Source of the DNA: Ollibium composti
Lineage (GTDB): Bacteria; Pseudomonadota; Alphaproteobacteria; Rhizobiales; Rhizobiaceae
Assembly (NCBI RefSeq): GCF_004801285.1
Contig: NZ_SSNY01000007.1
Span: forward strand, 124,001 to 188,000
Length of the DNA: 64,000 bases
Reading direction: 5' to 3'
Shown here: piece by piece, positions 18,319-26,787 of the stretch
Position numbering within the stretch: the stretch's first letter is position 1
How the letters are laid out: each line of letters opens with the position of its first letter
Notes under the pieces: generated by a model
What the model was told of the DNA's origin: nothing
Database searches by the model: none
What the model saw: the letters and a program-made list of their open reading frames with translations, nothing else
Position numbers and translations under genes: made by a program

Positions 18319-18963
18319 TTAACTCGAGGGGATGCGCGGGTCCTGCACCACATAGAACGTCCAGCGCGGCGTATAGTCCGTCATCAGGAACTCGAACTGC
18401 ACGGTTTTCAACGGGTCGACCTTGCCGTCCTTGAACAGCAGCTTGTCATAGGGTTCGAAATTGCGGTCGAAGTGAGCGTAGCGATCCGAGACAATGTTGT
18501 CGGGGCTTTTGTTACGCTGGTCGAAGGAGAGACCGTCGCCGAAGACGCTCGGTTGGCCGAGCGTCTCCTGAAGCTCGAACTCGAACTCCACCCAGGGTTG
18601 GCCGCTGTTGTTGAGCGCGACGATGCGCATGTACATGATGCCGTTGGCGAAGTCTCCGCTGGGATCGAAGGCCTTGATCGGCTTCGTGGTGCGGATGGTG
18701 AGCGTCACCGGCGTCGCCGATTCCAGTTCTTCGGTGATGACCAGCGGATCGTCGTGCGTACCCTTGCCCGAAGCGCCGGTGATGCGGAAGCCGCCCTCTT
18801 CGTCGGAGAAGGAGTAGGCGCCGGCCGCCCACACTTTCTGCTGGTCGGCATGGGCAACCGTGGACAGAAGCAGGGGCAAGACGGCATACATCGCGCGGCA
18901 CACCGGGCGAGGCCGATACGGTAAGAGCCTGCCTTCGGACGAACCCGCCTGCTGGGTGCTCAT
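18319..18963 (-). CDS. Secreted protein of unknown function
   Basis: The gene encodes about 214 residues from ATG 18963, or 190 from ATG 18891, whose product would begin with a compact signal peptide (MYAVLPLLLSTVAHA, cleavage before DQQ). The frame also opens at 19002. The mature part is beta-rich and acidic, with GAYSFSDEEGGFRITGASG near its start and FEFLMTDYTPRWTFYVVQD near its end. I recognise no family. The start is uncertain because no upstream Shine-Dalgarno is strong. The gene lies alone between the glycosylase homologue and the ETF dehydrogenase gene, on the minus strand. Confidence 0.7.
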   Translation of the reverse strand: MSTQQAGSSEGRLLPYRPRPVCRAMYAVLPLLLSTVAHADQQKVWAAGAYSFSDEEGGFRITGASGKGTHDDPLVITEELESATPVTLTIRTTKPIKAFDPSGDFANGIMYMRIVALNNSGQPWVEFEFELQETLGQPSVFGDGLSFDQRNKSPDNIVSDRYAHFDRNFEPYDKLLFKDGKVDPLKTVQFEFLMTDYTPRWTFYVVQDPRIPSS

Positions 18964-19186
18964 GATCCGACTATGACCGATCCGGGCGGCGGCGGGAAGC
19001 ACCTTGGATTCTCGATCAGTATTGACGTTTACGTAAATGTAAAATTATCTTGGCTGGCGCGACGATTGGTGCGGGTCTGGAACAGGGCTTGTTGCGCTTG
19101 CCTCGGTTTTCCCGCAAGCATTCCTGCGCTATGGAGCGCAGAAACCAGCAGATGCCGATGCGGCTGAGCCAGTGCGGAGGGACGAG

Positions 19187-20869
19187 ATGAGCGACGACAT
19201 CGAACGCGAGAGCATGGAATTCGACGTTGTGATCGTCGGCGCGGGTACTGCGGGCCTTGCGGCGGCGATCCGCCTGAAACAGGTCAATCCGGATCTGTCC
19301 GTCGTGGTGCTGGAAAAGGGCGGCGAGGTCGGCGCGCATATCCTGTCCGGCGCGGTGGTCGATCCGATCGGCATCGACCGGCTGTTGCCCGGCTGGCGCG
19401 AGGAGGGGGACCATCCCTTCAAGACGCCGGTGAGTGCCGATCATTTCCTCGTGCTCGGCCCGGCCGGCTCGTTCCGCCTGCCCAATTTCATGATGCCGCC
19501 ACTGATGAACAATCACGGCAACTACATCGTCTCGCTCGGCAACGTCTCCAAATGGCTGGCGGCGAAGGCCGAGGCGCTCGGCGTCGAGATCTATCCGGGC
19601 TTCGCAGCCGCCCAACTCGTCTATAACGACGAAGGCGCGGTGACCGGCGTCATCACCGGCGACATGGGCGTCGAGAAGGATGGCACGCACGGTCCGAACT
19701 TCGCGCCCGGCATGGCGCTGATGGGCAAATATGTGCTGATCGGTGAAGGCGCGCGCGGCTCGCTGGCCAAGCAACTCATCGCTAAATATGGCCTTTCGGA
19801 AGGCCGCGAGCCGGGCAAGTTCGGCATCGGCCTGAAGGAGCTTTGGCAGGTCAAGCCGGAAAACCATAGGCCGGGGCTGGTGCAGCATTCCTTCGGCTGG
19901 CCGCTCGATATGAAGACCGGCGGCGGCTCCTTCCTTTATCACCTGGAAGACAACCAGGTGGCGGTCGGCTTCGTCGTTCACCTGAACTACAAGAATCCGT
20001 ATCTGTCGCCTTTCGAGGAATTCCAGCGCTTCAAGACGCATCCGGCCATCGCGCCGACCTTTGCCGGCGCCAAGCGCATCGGCTACGGCGCGCGCGCCAT
20101 CACAGAGGGCGGCTGGCAGTCGGTGCCGAAACTGTCCTTCCCCGGCGGGGTGCTGGTGGGTTGTGCTGCGGGTCTGGTCAACGTGCCGCGCATCAAGGGC
20201 TCGCACAACGCGGTGCTGTCGGGGATGCTGGCGGCCGAGCATGTCGCCGAGGCGATAGCGGCCGGCCGCGCCAACGACGAGCTTTCGTCCTACGAGGATG
20301 CCTGGCGCGACACCGCCATTGGCAAGGACCTGAAGAAGGTGCGCAACGTCAAGCCGCTGTGGTCGCGCTTCGGCACCATCGCCGGCATAGGCCTCGGCGG
20401 GCTGGACATGTGGATGAACACGCTGTTCGGCTTCTCGCCCTTCGGCACGCTGAAGCACGGCAAGACCGACGCGGCCTCGCTGGAGCCGGCGGCCCAGCAC
20501 AGGAAGATAGACTATCCCAAGCCGGACGGCGTCCTGACCTTCGACAGGCTCTCCTCGGTGTTCTTGTCGGGCACCAACCACGAGGAGAACGAGCCGGTTC
20601 ACCTCCTGGTCAAGGACATGGATCTGCAGAAACGCTCGGAGCACGACATCTATGCCGGGCCGTCGACGCGCTACTGCCCGGCAGGGGTCTATGAGTGGGT
20701 GGACAAGGACGGCAACGCCGCCGCCGATCCAACGGCCAAGGACGTGCGTTTCGTCATCAACGCGCAGAATTGCGTCCACTGCAAGACCTGCGACATCAAG
20801 GATCCGAACCAGAACATCAACTGGGTGCCGCCGCAGGGCGGCGAGGGACCTGTCTATCAGGGCATGTGA
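19187..20869 (+). CDS. Electron transfer flavoprotein-ubiquinone oxidoreductase
   Basis: The 560-residue flavoprotein passes electrons from ETF (reduced by acyl-CoA and other dehydrogenases) to ubiquinone at the inner membrane. The N-terminal FAD-binding motif is DVVIVGAGTAGLAAAIRL. The C-terminal iron-sulfur domain has cysteines in RYCPAGVYEW and NCVHCKTCDIKDPNQNINW, the family signature. The start at ATG 19187 follows GGAGGGACGAG; a GTG at 19172 is in frame. A 7 bp GC-rich hairpin without a U-run (20875-20892) follows the stop. It would serve the isovaleryl-CoA dehydrogenase encoded at 31933-33096, among others. Confidence 0.96.
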   Translation: MSDDIERESMEFDVVIVGAGTAGLAAAIRLKQVNPDLSVVVLEKGGEVGAHILSGAVVDPIGIDRLLPGWREEGDHPFKTPVSADHFLVLGPAGSFRLPNFMMPPLMNNHGNYIVSLGNVSKWLAAKAEALGVEIYPGFAAAQLVYNDEGAVTGVITGDMGVEKDGTHGPNFAPGMALMGKYVLIGEGARGSLAKQLIAKYGLSEGREPGKFGIGLKELWQVKPENHRPGLVQHSFGWPLDMKTGGGSFLYHLEDNQVAVGFVVHLNYKNPYLSPFEEFQRFKTHPAIAPTFAGAKRIGYGARAITEGGWQSVPKLSFPGGVLVGCAAGLVNVPRIKGSHNAVLSGMLAAEHVAEAIAAGRANDELSSYEDAWRDTAIGKDLKKVRNVKPLWSRFGTIAGIGLGGLDMWMNTLFGFSPFGTLKHGKTDAASLEPAAQHRKIDYPKPDGVLTFDRLSSVFLSGTNHEENEPVHLLVKDMDLQKRSEHDIYAGPSTRYCPAGVYEWVDKDGNAAADPTAKDVRFVINAQNCVHCKTCDIKDPNQNINWVPPQGGEGPVYQGM

Positions 20870-20957
20870 TGCAGCGCCGCCGCGAGGCGGCGACGGAAAG
20901 GGATATGCGACGTTGCCGGGCGTTGAATCCTTTTGCCCCTCATGGTCTGTTTGATCG

Positions 20958-21578
20958 ATGCTGCGGAAACAGGCCATGCGCTCGATCGCCGTTAGGACGA
21001 TGCTTGCCGCCGTGGTCGGCGCTTGCCTGACCGCTCCGGTCCATGCCGGCGTCAAGGTCGTGACGCGCACGCAGACCGATCCGATCGCCGGCGGTACCGG
21101 GCAGGCTCTCGTCGACGCTATGGACCGCAACGGGCCCAGGCAAGGTTTCATGACACGCGCCATCGCCCAGACCACATACACGGTGGACTGGCGGTTCGAG
21201 GTCAGGTCGACCGGCAAGGCATGCCGCTTGGTCGCCGCCGACGGCACGTTGAACCTCACCTATATGTTCCCGCGCGTAACGTTACCCATGCCAGCGTCGC
21301 TCGCCGCCCGCTGGAAGCGCTTCTTCGCCGGTGTGCGCAAGCATGAACACACGCATGGGCGCATAGCGCGTGCCATGGTGTCCACCGCCTCGAAAGCGAC
21401 GCGCGGTATCGCCTTTGACGATGACCCCTCCTGTCGGCACACGCGCCGAGAGGCGAAACGGCGCATCGATGCGGTCTATCGCACCTACGAGGCACGGCAG
21501 GTCGCCTTCGACAAGCGCGAGCATGGCGACGGCGGGCCGGTCGAGCAGTTGGTCGCTGCTTTCGTGCGGGAACGTTGA
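20958..21578 (+). CDS. DUF922-type secreted HExxH protein (copy 1)
   Basis: This predicted secreted zinc-dependent protease has 206 residues, or 200 from ATG 20976. The signal peptide is SIAVRTMLAAVVGACLTAPVHA. The DUF922 features are TTYTVDWRF, the zinc motif HEHTH in VRKHEHTHGRIA, and DDDPSCRHTRREAKRRI. A paralogue with the same layout lies 1.3 kb downstream (22878-23471). The DUF922 family is annotated as probable secreted Zn-dependent proteases on the basis of the motif; substrate is unknown. The stop lies 4 bases from the converging EEP gene. Confidence 0.88.
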   Translation: MLRKQAMRSIAVRTMLAAVVGACLTAPVHAGVKVVTRTQTDPIAGGTGQALVDAMDRNGPRQGFMTRAIAQTTYTVDWRFEVRSTGKACRLVAADGTLNLTYMFPRVTLPMPASLAARWKRFFAGVRKHEHTHGRIARAMVSTASKATRGIAFDDDPSCRHTRREAKRRIDAVYRTYEARQVAFDKREHGDGGPVEQLVAAFVRER

Positions 21579-21582
21579 CGTT

Positions 21583-22620
21583 TCAGCCGTTACCGCCAAG
21601 TCGGGCGATGCGCTCCGGTTCGGCCGAAACCGTGGCGGTCTGGTTCTCGTCCTGCGGCTTTTTCGGGCGCACGCTGAATTCAACCAGGATAGGCAGATGG
21701 TCGGAGCCGGCCGGCGCCAGCTTCTTCGCCGAATGGATGGTGACGCCGCCCTTGGAGAAGACCTGGTCGATCGGCAGGCCGAAATAGCGCAGAGCATCCG
21801 GCAGCCGCCGCCACAGCCAGGTGGCGCCGACGGACGGCATGATCGTGAACCCGCCCTTGCCGGCCAGCCGGTGCACCGCCGCGCTCCAGGCGGCGGCATT
21901 GCAGTCGCCAGCCATGATGGCATCGTCGCCGAAAGCAGCCAGCGGCGCGGAGATCCTGTCGATCTGCCGCATCTGGCGGATGGGCCACGGCCAGCCGAGA
22001 TGCACCGCGGCGACGTCGACCGTGGTGCCGCCCAAATCCACCCTCGCCGTGGCCAATGTGCCGGACTCGTAGCAGCCCGGTTCGCTTCCCTCCACGAAGG
22101 GCCGCCGAGACAGGATCGTCGTCCCGTACTCGCCGCCGCAACGGATGCCATAGGGATAGGCATGGGCGACCAGCGACAGCTTGTCTTCCCACATCTGCGA
22201 GGTTTCCTCGAAGGTGATGATATCGGGCTGCACGGAGCCGATCAGCGACAGCACCTTTTCAGGGGCTGGATTGTTGAAGCGCAGGTTCATCTGCAACAGC
22301 CGGTAGATCGGCTGGCCATTCGCCGCGGCTATCGAGCCGGCCTGTACGGGAGCCGCCAGCCCGAACACGCTGGCGGGAAGGGTGGCGAGGCAGGCGATGG
22401 CGAAGATCAGCACAGAGCCTGCCGTCAGCCGGAATCGCGTCGCCAGAAGCACCAGAGCCAGAAGCGCCGCCGCCGCGGCGAAATGCACGCGGAAATGGCT
22501 GAACGCGTCGAGGAAGGAAGAATAGGTTCCAAAATAGCCGGCCAGAACCATCAGCGCCAACGCCAGCATGGCGGCGTAGGCGGCCAGAACAATGAGATGC
22601 GGCTTCGACGCGGTTTTCAT
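21583..22620 (-). CDS. Membrane-anchored endonuclease/exonuclease/phosphatase (EEP) family protein
   Basis: The 345-residue protein starts at ATG 22620; the open frame continues to 22782, through repeat DNA that is unlikely to code. Three N-terminal membrane helices (HLIVLAAYAAMLALALMVLA, FAAAAALLALVLLATRF, GSVLIFAIACLATLPASVFG) are followed by a periplasmic EEP fold. Visible elements are LLQMNLRFNN, the metal-binding glutamate in ITFEETSQMW, AAVHLGWPW, GDCNAAAWS and the terminal SDHLPILVEF. EEP members cleave phosphodiesters in nucleic acids or lipids. The substrate is not evident. It lies between two DUF922 protease-like genes on the opposite strand. Confidence 0.85.
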   Translation of the reverse strand: MKTASKPHLIVLAAYAAMLALALMVLAGYFGTYSSFLDAFSHFRVHFAAAAALLALVLLATRFRLTAGSVLIFAIACLATLPASVFGLAAPVQAGSIAAANGQPIYRLLQMNLRFNNPAPEKVLSLIGSVQPDIITFEETSQMWEDKLSLVAHAYPYGIRCGGEYGTTILSRRPFVEGSEPGCYESGTLATARVDLGGTTVDVAAVHLGWPWPIRQMRQIDRISAPLAAFGDDAIMAGDCNAAAWSAAVHRLAGKGGFTIMPSVGATWLWRRLPDALRYFGLPIDQVFSKGGVTIHSAKKLAPAGSDHLPILVEFSVRPKKPQDENQTATVSAEPERIARLGGNG

Positions 22621-22668
22621 AATGCCGGATCGACCTGAAAAATACGGCTCATTGATGGTAGGCGATAG

Positions 22669-22831
22669 AGCATTTTGCAGCCGGACGGAACCGCCGGGCG
22701 TCGCATAAATGCGGCAAGGGAAAATCGGCATTTTGCAGCCGGACGGAACAGTCCGGTATCGTATGAATCCGGCAAAGGACAATGGACGGGAGCGGCGGAG
22801 TGCGTTCGTCGCAATGCCGCTACTCTGGCGC
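22669..22831. repeat. RIME-like palindromic intergenic repeat, one and a half copies
   Basis: A unit beginning GCATTTTGCAGCCGGACGGA occurs at 22670 and again at 22728; the second continues into a distal half (GAGCGGCGGAGTGCGTTCGT ... CCGCTACTCTGGC). The same two-part unit appears at 56313-56413, upstream of recO. Both halves contain inverted repeats such as GCATTT/AAATGC. Size (about 100 bp) and two-palindrome layout resemble the Rhizobium-specific intergenic mosaic elements; exact family membership is unverified. Confidence 0.65.
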
Positions 22832-22877
22832 TCGAAGGCTCAATGAGGCAATGAGAAGCGTCAACGGAAGACCGATC

Positions 22878-23471
22878 ATGCCGCTTGCCCGTCTCCTGTC
22901 CTTCCTTGTATTTCTGTCGATGGTCTCCTCGCCGGTATCGGCCGACGGACAGATCGCCGAGAAAGTTGCCACCTATCCGATAACCGGAAAAACCGGCGAG
23001 GAACTCTATGTCTCCATCGGAGAGAGCGGCCCGACGGCTGGCGGCAGCCGTGCCATCGCCCACACGACTTTCGACCTCAAATGGTCGCGCAAATACGAAA
23101 AGCGCGGCAGCGCCTGCGTTCTGGCCGCGGCCAAGCCGTGGCTCACCATCACCTACACGGTGCCGAAGCCAGCTGGCCGCTTGCCGGATGCCGTTCACCG
23201 GCACTGGGATACGTTCGCTGCCGGCGTTCTGGCCCATGAAAAGGTGCACGGCGACACCATCAAGGCGATGGTCAGAACGATCGAAGGCTTTTCCGTCGGC
23301 TTCACCGTCGAGAACGATCCGAACTGCAAGGTCATCAGGCAGGAACTGACCAAGCGGCTCAAGGCCGCGTCCGACACGCAGCGCCAGCAGGGCCGCGACT
23401 TCGACCGCGAGGAATTCCGCGACGGCGGCAACATGCACCGCCTCATCCTGGGGCTGGTCAATGGCGGTTGA
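22878..23471 (+). CDS. DUF922-type secreted HExxH protein (copy 2)
   Basis: The protein has about 197 residues from ATG 22878, which has a GGAAGACCG site; the frame opens at 22782 inside a repeat element. The signal peptide is LARLLSFLVFLSMVSSPVSA. It shares with copy 1 the segments TTFDLKWSRKYE, the zinc motif HEKVH in VLAHEKVHGDTIKAMV, NDPNCKVIRQELTKRL and a closing DGGNMHRLILGLV. The two are clearly paralogues, but diverged. Predicted to be a periplasmic or secreted zinc peptidase; target unknown. The RIME-like repeat lies just upstream and may form part of its 5' region. Confidence 0.87.
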   Translation: MPLARLLSFLVFLSMVSSPVSADGQIAEKVATYPITGKTGEELYVSIGESGPTAGGSRAIAHTTFDLKWSRKYEKRGSACVLAAAKPWLTITYTVPKPAGRLPDAVHRHWDTFAAGVLAHEKVHGDTIKAMVRTIEGFSVGFTVENDPNCKVIRQELTKRLKAASDTQRQQGRDFDREEFRDGGNMHRLILGLVNGG

Positions 23472-23480
23472 GGTCCGCCG

Positions 23481-24983
23481 TTACTGAAAGGCCGTTTCCG
23501 AAAAGCTTCTGAGCTTGCGCGAATGCAGCCGTTCCATCGGCATTTCCGCCAGCTTCTCCATCGCCCTGATACCGATGGTGAGGTGCTGCGCCACCTGTCG
23601 CTTGTAGAACTCGGTCGCCATGCCCGGCAGCTTCAACTCGCCATGCAGCGGCTTGTCGGAGACGCACAGCAGCGTGCCGTAGGGGACGCGGAAGCGGAAG
23701 CCGTTGGCCGCGATGGTGGCCGATTCCATGTCCAGCGCGATCGCCCGCGACTGCGACAGCCGCTGCACAGGTCCGCGCTGGTCGCGCAGTTCCCAGTTGC
23801 GGTTGTCGATGGTGGCGACCGTACCGGTGCGCATGATGCGTTTCAGATCGTAGCCGGAAAGCCCGGTGACTTCCTGCACCGCCTCCTGCAAGGCGACCTG
23901 GATCTCCGCCAGCGGCGGGATCGGCACCCAGATCGGCAGGTCGTCGTCAAGAACGTGATCCTCGCGCACATAGGCATGCGCCAGCACGTAGTCGCCGAGT
24001 GCCTGCGTGTTGCGCAGACCGGCGCAGTGGCCGAGCATCACCCAGGCATGCGGCCTGAGCACGGCGATATGGTCGGTGATCGTCTTGGCGTTGGAGGGGC
24101 CGACGCCGATATTGACCATGGTGATGCCGCCATGGTTGGCCTTCTTCAGGTGATAGGCCGGCATCTGCGGCAGGCGCAGCGGGGCGATGCCCGCCGAAGG
24201 CTGGCTTTCCCCGGCGCGCGTCACCAGATTGCCGGGCTCGACGAATTCGGCATAGCCTTCGCCGCCATTGGCCATCTGCGCGCGGGCGCGGGCGCAGAAC
24301 TCGTCGATGTAGAACTGGTAGTTGGTGAACAGGACGAAGTTCTGGAAGTGCTGTGGGCTGGTCGCCGTGTAGTGGGTCAGCCGATGCAGCGAATAGTCGA
24401 TACGCTGCGCGGTGAATGGCGCCAGCGGCCGCGATTCGCCCAGCCCCACCTCGAAGGTGCCGTTGGCGATCTGGTCGTCGGTGCCGTCGAGGTCCGGCAC
24501 GTCGAACAGGTCGCGGATCGGCCGTTTGATGCGCTCGGCCGCGGTGCCGTCGACATGCGTGCCTTCGAGGAAGGCGAAATGCAGCGGGATCGGCGTTTCG
24601 GATTCCGACACCGTCACCGGGACGCCGTGGTTGCGCATGATCAGCCTGAGCTGCTCGATCAGATAGCTCTCGAACAGGTCGGGCCGCGTGATGGTGGTGG
24701 AGAAGTGCCCCGGCGTCGGCATGTGGCCGTAAGCCTGGCGTGAATCCACCAGCGTGAAGGATGTCGTTGTTACCCCGACTTCCGGATAGAAGGCCCGATA
24801 GCGCTTCGTTATGTCGCCGTCAGCGGCCAGTTTCGCGAAAGAGTCGCGCAGGAAACGCGTATTGCGATCGTAGAGCATCTGGAGTGCCGCGACCGCCTCT
24901 TTGGCGTCGTCGAAGCTATGCCGGCCGTAGGGCTCCGGCGTGACGATCGATTCGATGGCTTGAGGATAGATTCGCTTTTCCAT
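23481..24983 (-). CDS. amn: AMP nucleosidase
   Basis: The 500-residue enzyme hydrolyses AMP to adenine and ribose 5-phosphate, acting in purine salvage and adenylate balance. The N-terminal regulatory domain includes RYRAFYPEVGVTTTSFTLVD. The C-terminal nucleoside-phosphorylase-type domain includes ITMVNIGVGPSNAKTITDHI, AWVMLGHCAGLRNTQALGDY and the active-site segment ALDMESATIAANGFRFRVPY. Length matches the family (about 485-500). The start is the ATG at 24983, and the gene stands alone on the minus strand. Confidence 0.95.
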   Translation of the reverse strand: MEKRIYPQAIESIVTPEPYGRHSFDDAKEAVAALQMLYDRNTRFLRDSFAKLAADGDITKRYRAFYPEVGVTTTSFTLVDSRQAYGHMPTPGHFSTTITRPDLFESYLIEQLRLIMRNHGVPVTVSESETPIPLHFAFLEGTHVDGTAAERIKRPIRDLFDVPDLDGTDDQIANGTFEVGLGESRPLAPFTAQRIDYSLHRLTHYTATSPQHFQNFVLFTNYQFYIDEFCARARAQMANGGEGYAEFVEPGNLVTRAGESQPSAGIAPLRLPQMPAYHLKKANHGGITMVNIGVGPSNAKTITDHIAVLRPHAWVMLGHCAGLRNTQALGDYVLAHAYVREDHVLDDDLPIWVPIPPLAEIQVALQEAVQEVTGLSGYDLKRIMRTGTVATIDNRNWELRDQRGPVQRLSQSRAIALDMESATIAANGFRFRVPYGTLLCVSDKPLHGELKLPGMATEFYKRQVAQHLTIGIRAMEKLAEMPMERLHSRKLRSFSETAFQ

Positions 24984-25058
24984 GGCCCATTATATAGGGC
25001 CGGCGGGGCGCTGGGGAGGGGCGTGACGCAGCGTTCCTTCTGGATATGCCCAGCCTGC

Positions 25059-25244
25059 TCAACCGCGCTGCAGGCTGACCAGAAGGACGAGGCCGGCGCC
25101 GCTTTTCTTCATCGTCGGCGCTTCGATGGTATGGTTGGGGCCGGACTTGACGACGGGCACCGCCAGCACGGGCGCCGCCAGGCACAAAAGGATGACGGCG
25201 GTCCGCGTCAGCAGGCGGGAAATGCTTGTGATCGACTTGTTCAT
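25059..25244 (-). CDS. Small secreted or membrane-anchored protein (61 aa)
   Basis: The ATG at 25244 follows GGAAGG about 9 bases upstream; an ATG at 25253 is also in frame. The product has one hydrophobic segment that could be a signal peptide (SRLLTRTAVILLCLAAPVLA), followed by a short tail containing KSGPNHTIEAPTMKKSG and a second short hydrophobic stretch. No family is recognised. It lies 24 bases downstream of another small membrane protein gene on the same strand, so they may be co-transcribed. Coding status rests on the ribosome binding site and signal-like segment only. Confidence 0.5.
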   Translation of the reverse strand: MNKSITSISRLLTRTAVILLCLAAPVLAVPVVKSGPNHTIEAPTMKKSGAGLVLLVSLQRG

Positions 25245-25268
25245 GATTGCCATCCTTCCGCTTCGTAC

Positions 25269-25439
25269 TCACCGGCCATTGCGGGACGGCAACTGGCCGA
25301 GGCAGTCCACGCCGCAGCTGCGCGCGCTGGCTTCGCCCCAGTTGCGCTGCGGTCGTCCGGCCTCGGCGACCAGGATGGCGAAGAACATGCCGAACAGCGT
25401 CATCAGCAGGCAGACGATGGTAAAGCGGCGGGCGAGCAT
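25269..25439 (-). CDS. Small single-helix membrane protein (56 aa)
   Basis: The ATG at 25439 has an excellent AAGGAG site 7 bases upstream. The product begins MLARRFTIVCLLMTLFGMFF, giving one membrane helix, followed by a short hydrophilic tail with two cysteines in ARSCGVDCLG. No known family is recognised. The strong ribosome binding site and clean helix support translation. It would be the first gene of a two-gene unit with the 61-residue protein below it. Confidence 0.55.
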   Translation of the reverse strand: MLARRFTIVCLLMTLFGMFFAILVAEAGRPQRNWGEASARSCGVDCLGQLPSRNGR

Positions 25440-25587
25440 CTGTTGTCTCCTTGATATGGACACAACAATGCCGGGATCGGCCTGAACCGCCTCTGAGGTG
25501 GCCGTTCATGTGCCGTTCAAATTGATTAAACATGGCGAAAGCGGATGCGGCCGCTACGCAGACTGCCGCTGCCGGTCATGCGGGCAG

Positions 25588-25620
25588 CCAAAAGCAAACG
25601 GGCGAGGCTCTCGCCCCGCC
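25588..25620 (-). terminator. Rho-independent terminator of the DUF2147 gene
   Basis: On the minus strand GGGCGAG-AGC-CTCGCCC (25598-25614) is followed by GTTTGCTTTTGG. It lies about 35 bases after the DUF2147 stop in the direction of transcription, so it most likely ends that transcript. Confidence 0.65.
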
Positions 25621-25648
25621 CGATTATCGGGAAACTTACCTGCTCGCT

Positions 25649-25990
25649 TCAGAGTTTATGCCACGTCTGGCTCTTGCAGATGAGGCCACCAAGCACGCAG
25701 CCGCTCATCTTCATCGTCGCCCCGGAGATCGTCGCCTTGCCGCTGTAGGTCTTGTCGGTGGCCGGGTCGGTGATGGAGCCGGCATATTTGTTGTCGCCGG
25801 CAGCCCTGAGCGAGCCGATCGTCTTGCCTGCGTATTTGCCGGTCTTGAGCGTGATCGAGAACGAGCCGCCGCCCGCGATCGACGCCGTTTCGCCCGATTG
25901 CGTCTTCCAGTTGCCTTCGATCGGGTCGGCCAGCGCCGAACCCGTCATGATCAATATGGCTGCGAGAGCCATGCCTGCCTTGCGAAACAT
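25649..25990 (-). CDS. DUF2147-family secreted protein
   Basis: The protein has 113 residues with a signal peptide (GMALAAILIMTGSALA). The mature part opens DPIEGNWKTQSGETASI, and GKTIGSLRAAGDNKYAGSI and YSGKATISGATMKMSGCVLG follow. These match the DUF2147 pattern of a small lipocalin-like beta-barrel with a W-x-T start and a C-terminal cysteine pair (SGCVLGGLICKSQTW). Function is unknown in the family. It is a single gene with its own terminator. Confidence 0.85.
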   Translation of the reverse strand: MFRKAGMALAAILIMTGSALADPIEGNWKTQSGETASIAGGGSFSITLKTGKYAGKTIGSLRAAGDNKYAGSITDPATDKTYSGKATISGATMKMSGCVLGGLICKSQTWHKL

Positions 25991-26428
25991 CGAGGACCTC
26001 CCTTGCTGCGGCCACCGGCCTGTCTACCCCTTACGCAAACGTAAGCTATTCCGGGAGCCGGCCGAGCGAAAGCCGGTGCCGCTGCGGAAGTTCGCAACAT
26101 TTTTCGGGGTTGTCGTGGACGTCGGGTACGAGCTTTTCTGGACGCGGCGATCGGGGCGATGCTTTTGCGTGGTTAGCGAAGTCTTGCCTCCCGTTGTTCG
26201 CATTTTCATCGAAATCGAGACGAAATCCAGCAAAGGCACGGCTTGCCATCCTTAACGATTTGTCACGTTTACCTCTTGTTTTAGCTTTGTTTTCTCCAAA
26301 TTAAGCACGCCATTTAACGCGCAATTCAAGGCTCGCCGCCATTCTCGGAAGCATCGCAAGGGCACGTCTCCAGGGGACAATGAAGACGGCTCTCGGGAGC
26401 AGACAGGGATCGGAAAAGGGGACTGGAA
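25991..26428. other. Intergenic region between DUF2147 and Sel1-like genes
   Basis: This is 438 bases without a supported gene. The part from 26255 to 26320 is markedly AT-rich for this genome (runs such as TTGTTTTAGCTTTGTTTTCT) and may hold the promoter of the downstream small Sel1-like gene. Short frames here have neither ribosome binding sites nor recognisable domains. Confidence 0.5.
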
Positions 26429-26695
26429 ATGGCACGTTTCGAAATGTCTGAAGCCGGCTTCGGCGCCATGGGCACGACCGCGCAGGCCGACATTCTGTTC
26501 GAACTGGGCATGATGTATGCGACCGGCCGCGACTGCGAGACCGATGTCGTCGCCGCCCACAAGTGGTTCAACATCGCCGCGATCAAGGGCTCGGCGCACG
26601 CCGCCGAACTGCGCTCCGAACTGTCGGCGACGATGACCAAGACCGAGATCGCCCGGGCGCTGCGCGAAGCGCGCGAATGGATGACCATGCATTGA
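26429..26695 (+). CDS. Small Sel1-like repeat protein
   Basis: The 88-residue protein is led by a ribosome binding site in GGAAAAGGGGACTGGAA. It contains one Sel1/TPR-like unit (ILFELGMMYATGRDCETDVV, AAHKWFNIAAIKGSAHAAEL) with the characteristic L-G-x-M-Y-A-x-G and A-x-K-W-F-x-x-A-A pattern. A basic, helical C-terminus follows (RALREAREWMTMH). There is no signal peptide, so it is probably cytoplasmic. Sel1 units mediate protein contacts; no partner is evident. A strong hairpin terminator follows. Confidence 0.85.
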   Translation: MARFEMSEAGFGAMGTTAQADILFELGMMYATGRDCETDVVAAHKWFNIAAIKGSAHAAELRSELSATMTKTEIARALREAREWMTMH

Positions 26696-26787
26696 TTTCT
26701 TCGGCGCCGCTTGCATGGCGGCGCCGGCACCGTGACAGGGAAGGCGGATGACACCGGGTTGCGGGGGCGCCGGGAGTGTTCGTCGGG

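Noticed and set aside
19016..21259. 747-residue minus-strand frame opposite the ETF dehydrogenase
   Set aside because: It is antisense to a complete flavoprotein with cluster cysteines, and is compositionally a GC-rich shadow.
26310..26325. CtrA-like site TTAA...TTAA before the Sel1-like gene
   Set aside because: The half-sites are spaced by about 8-9 bases rather than the 7 of the consensus.
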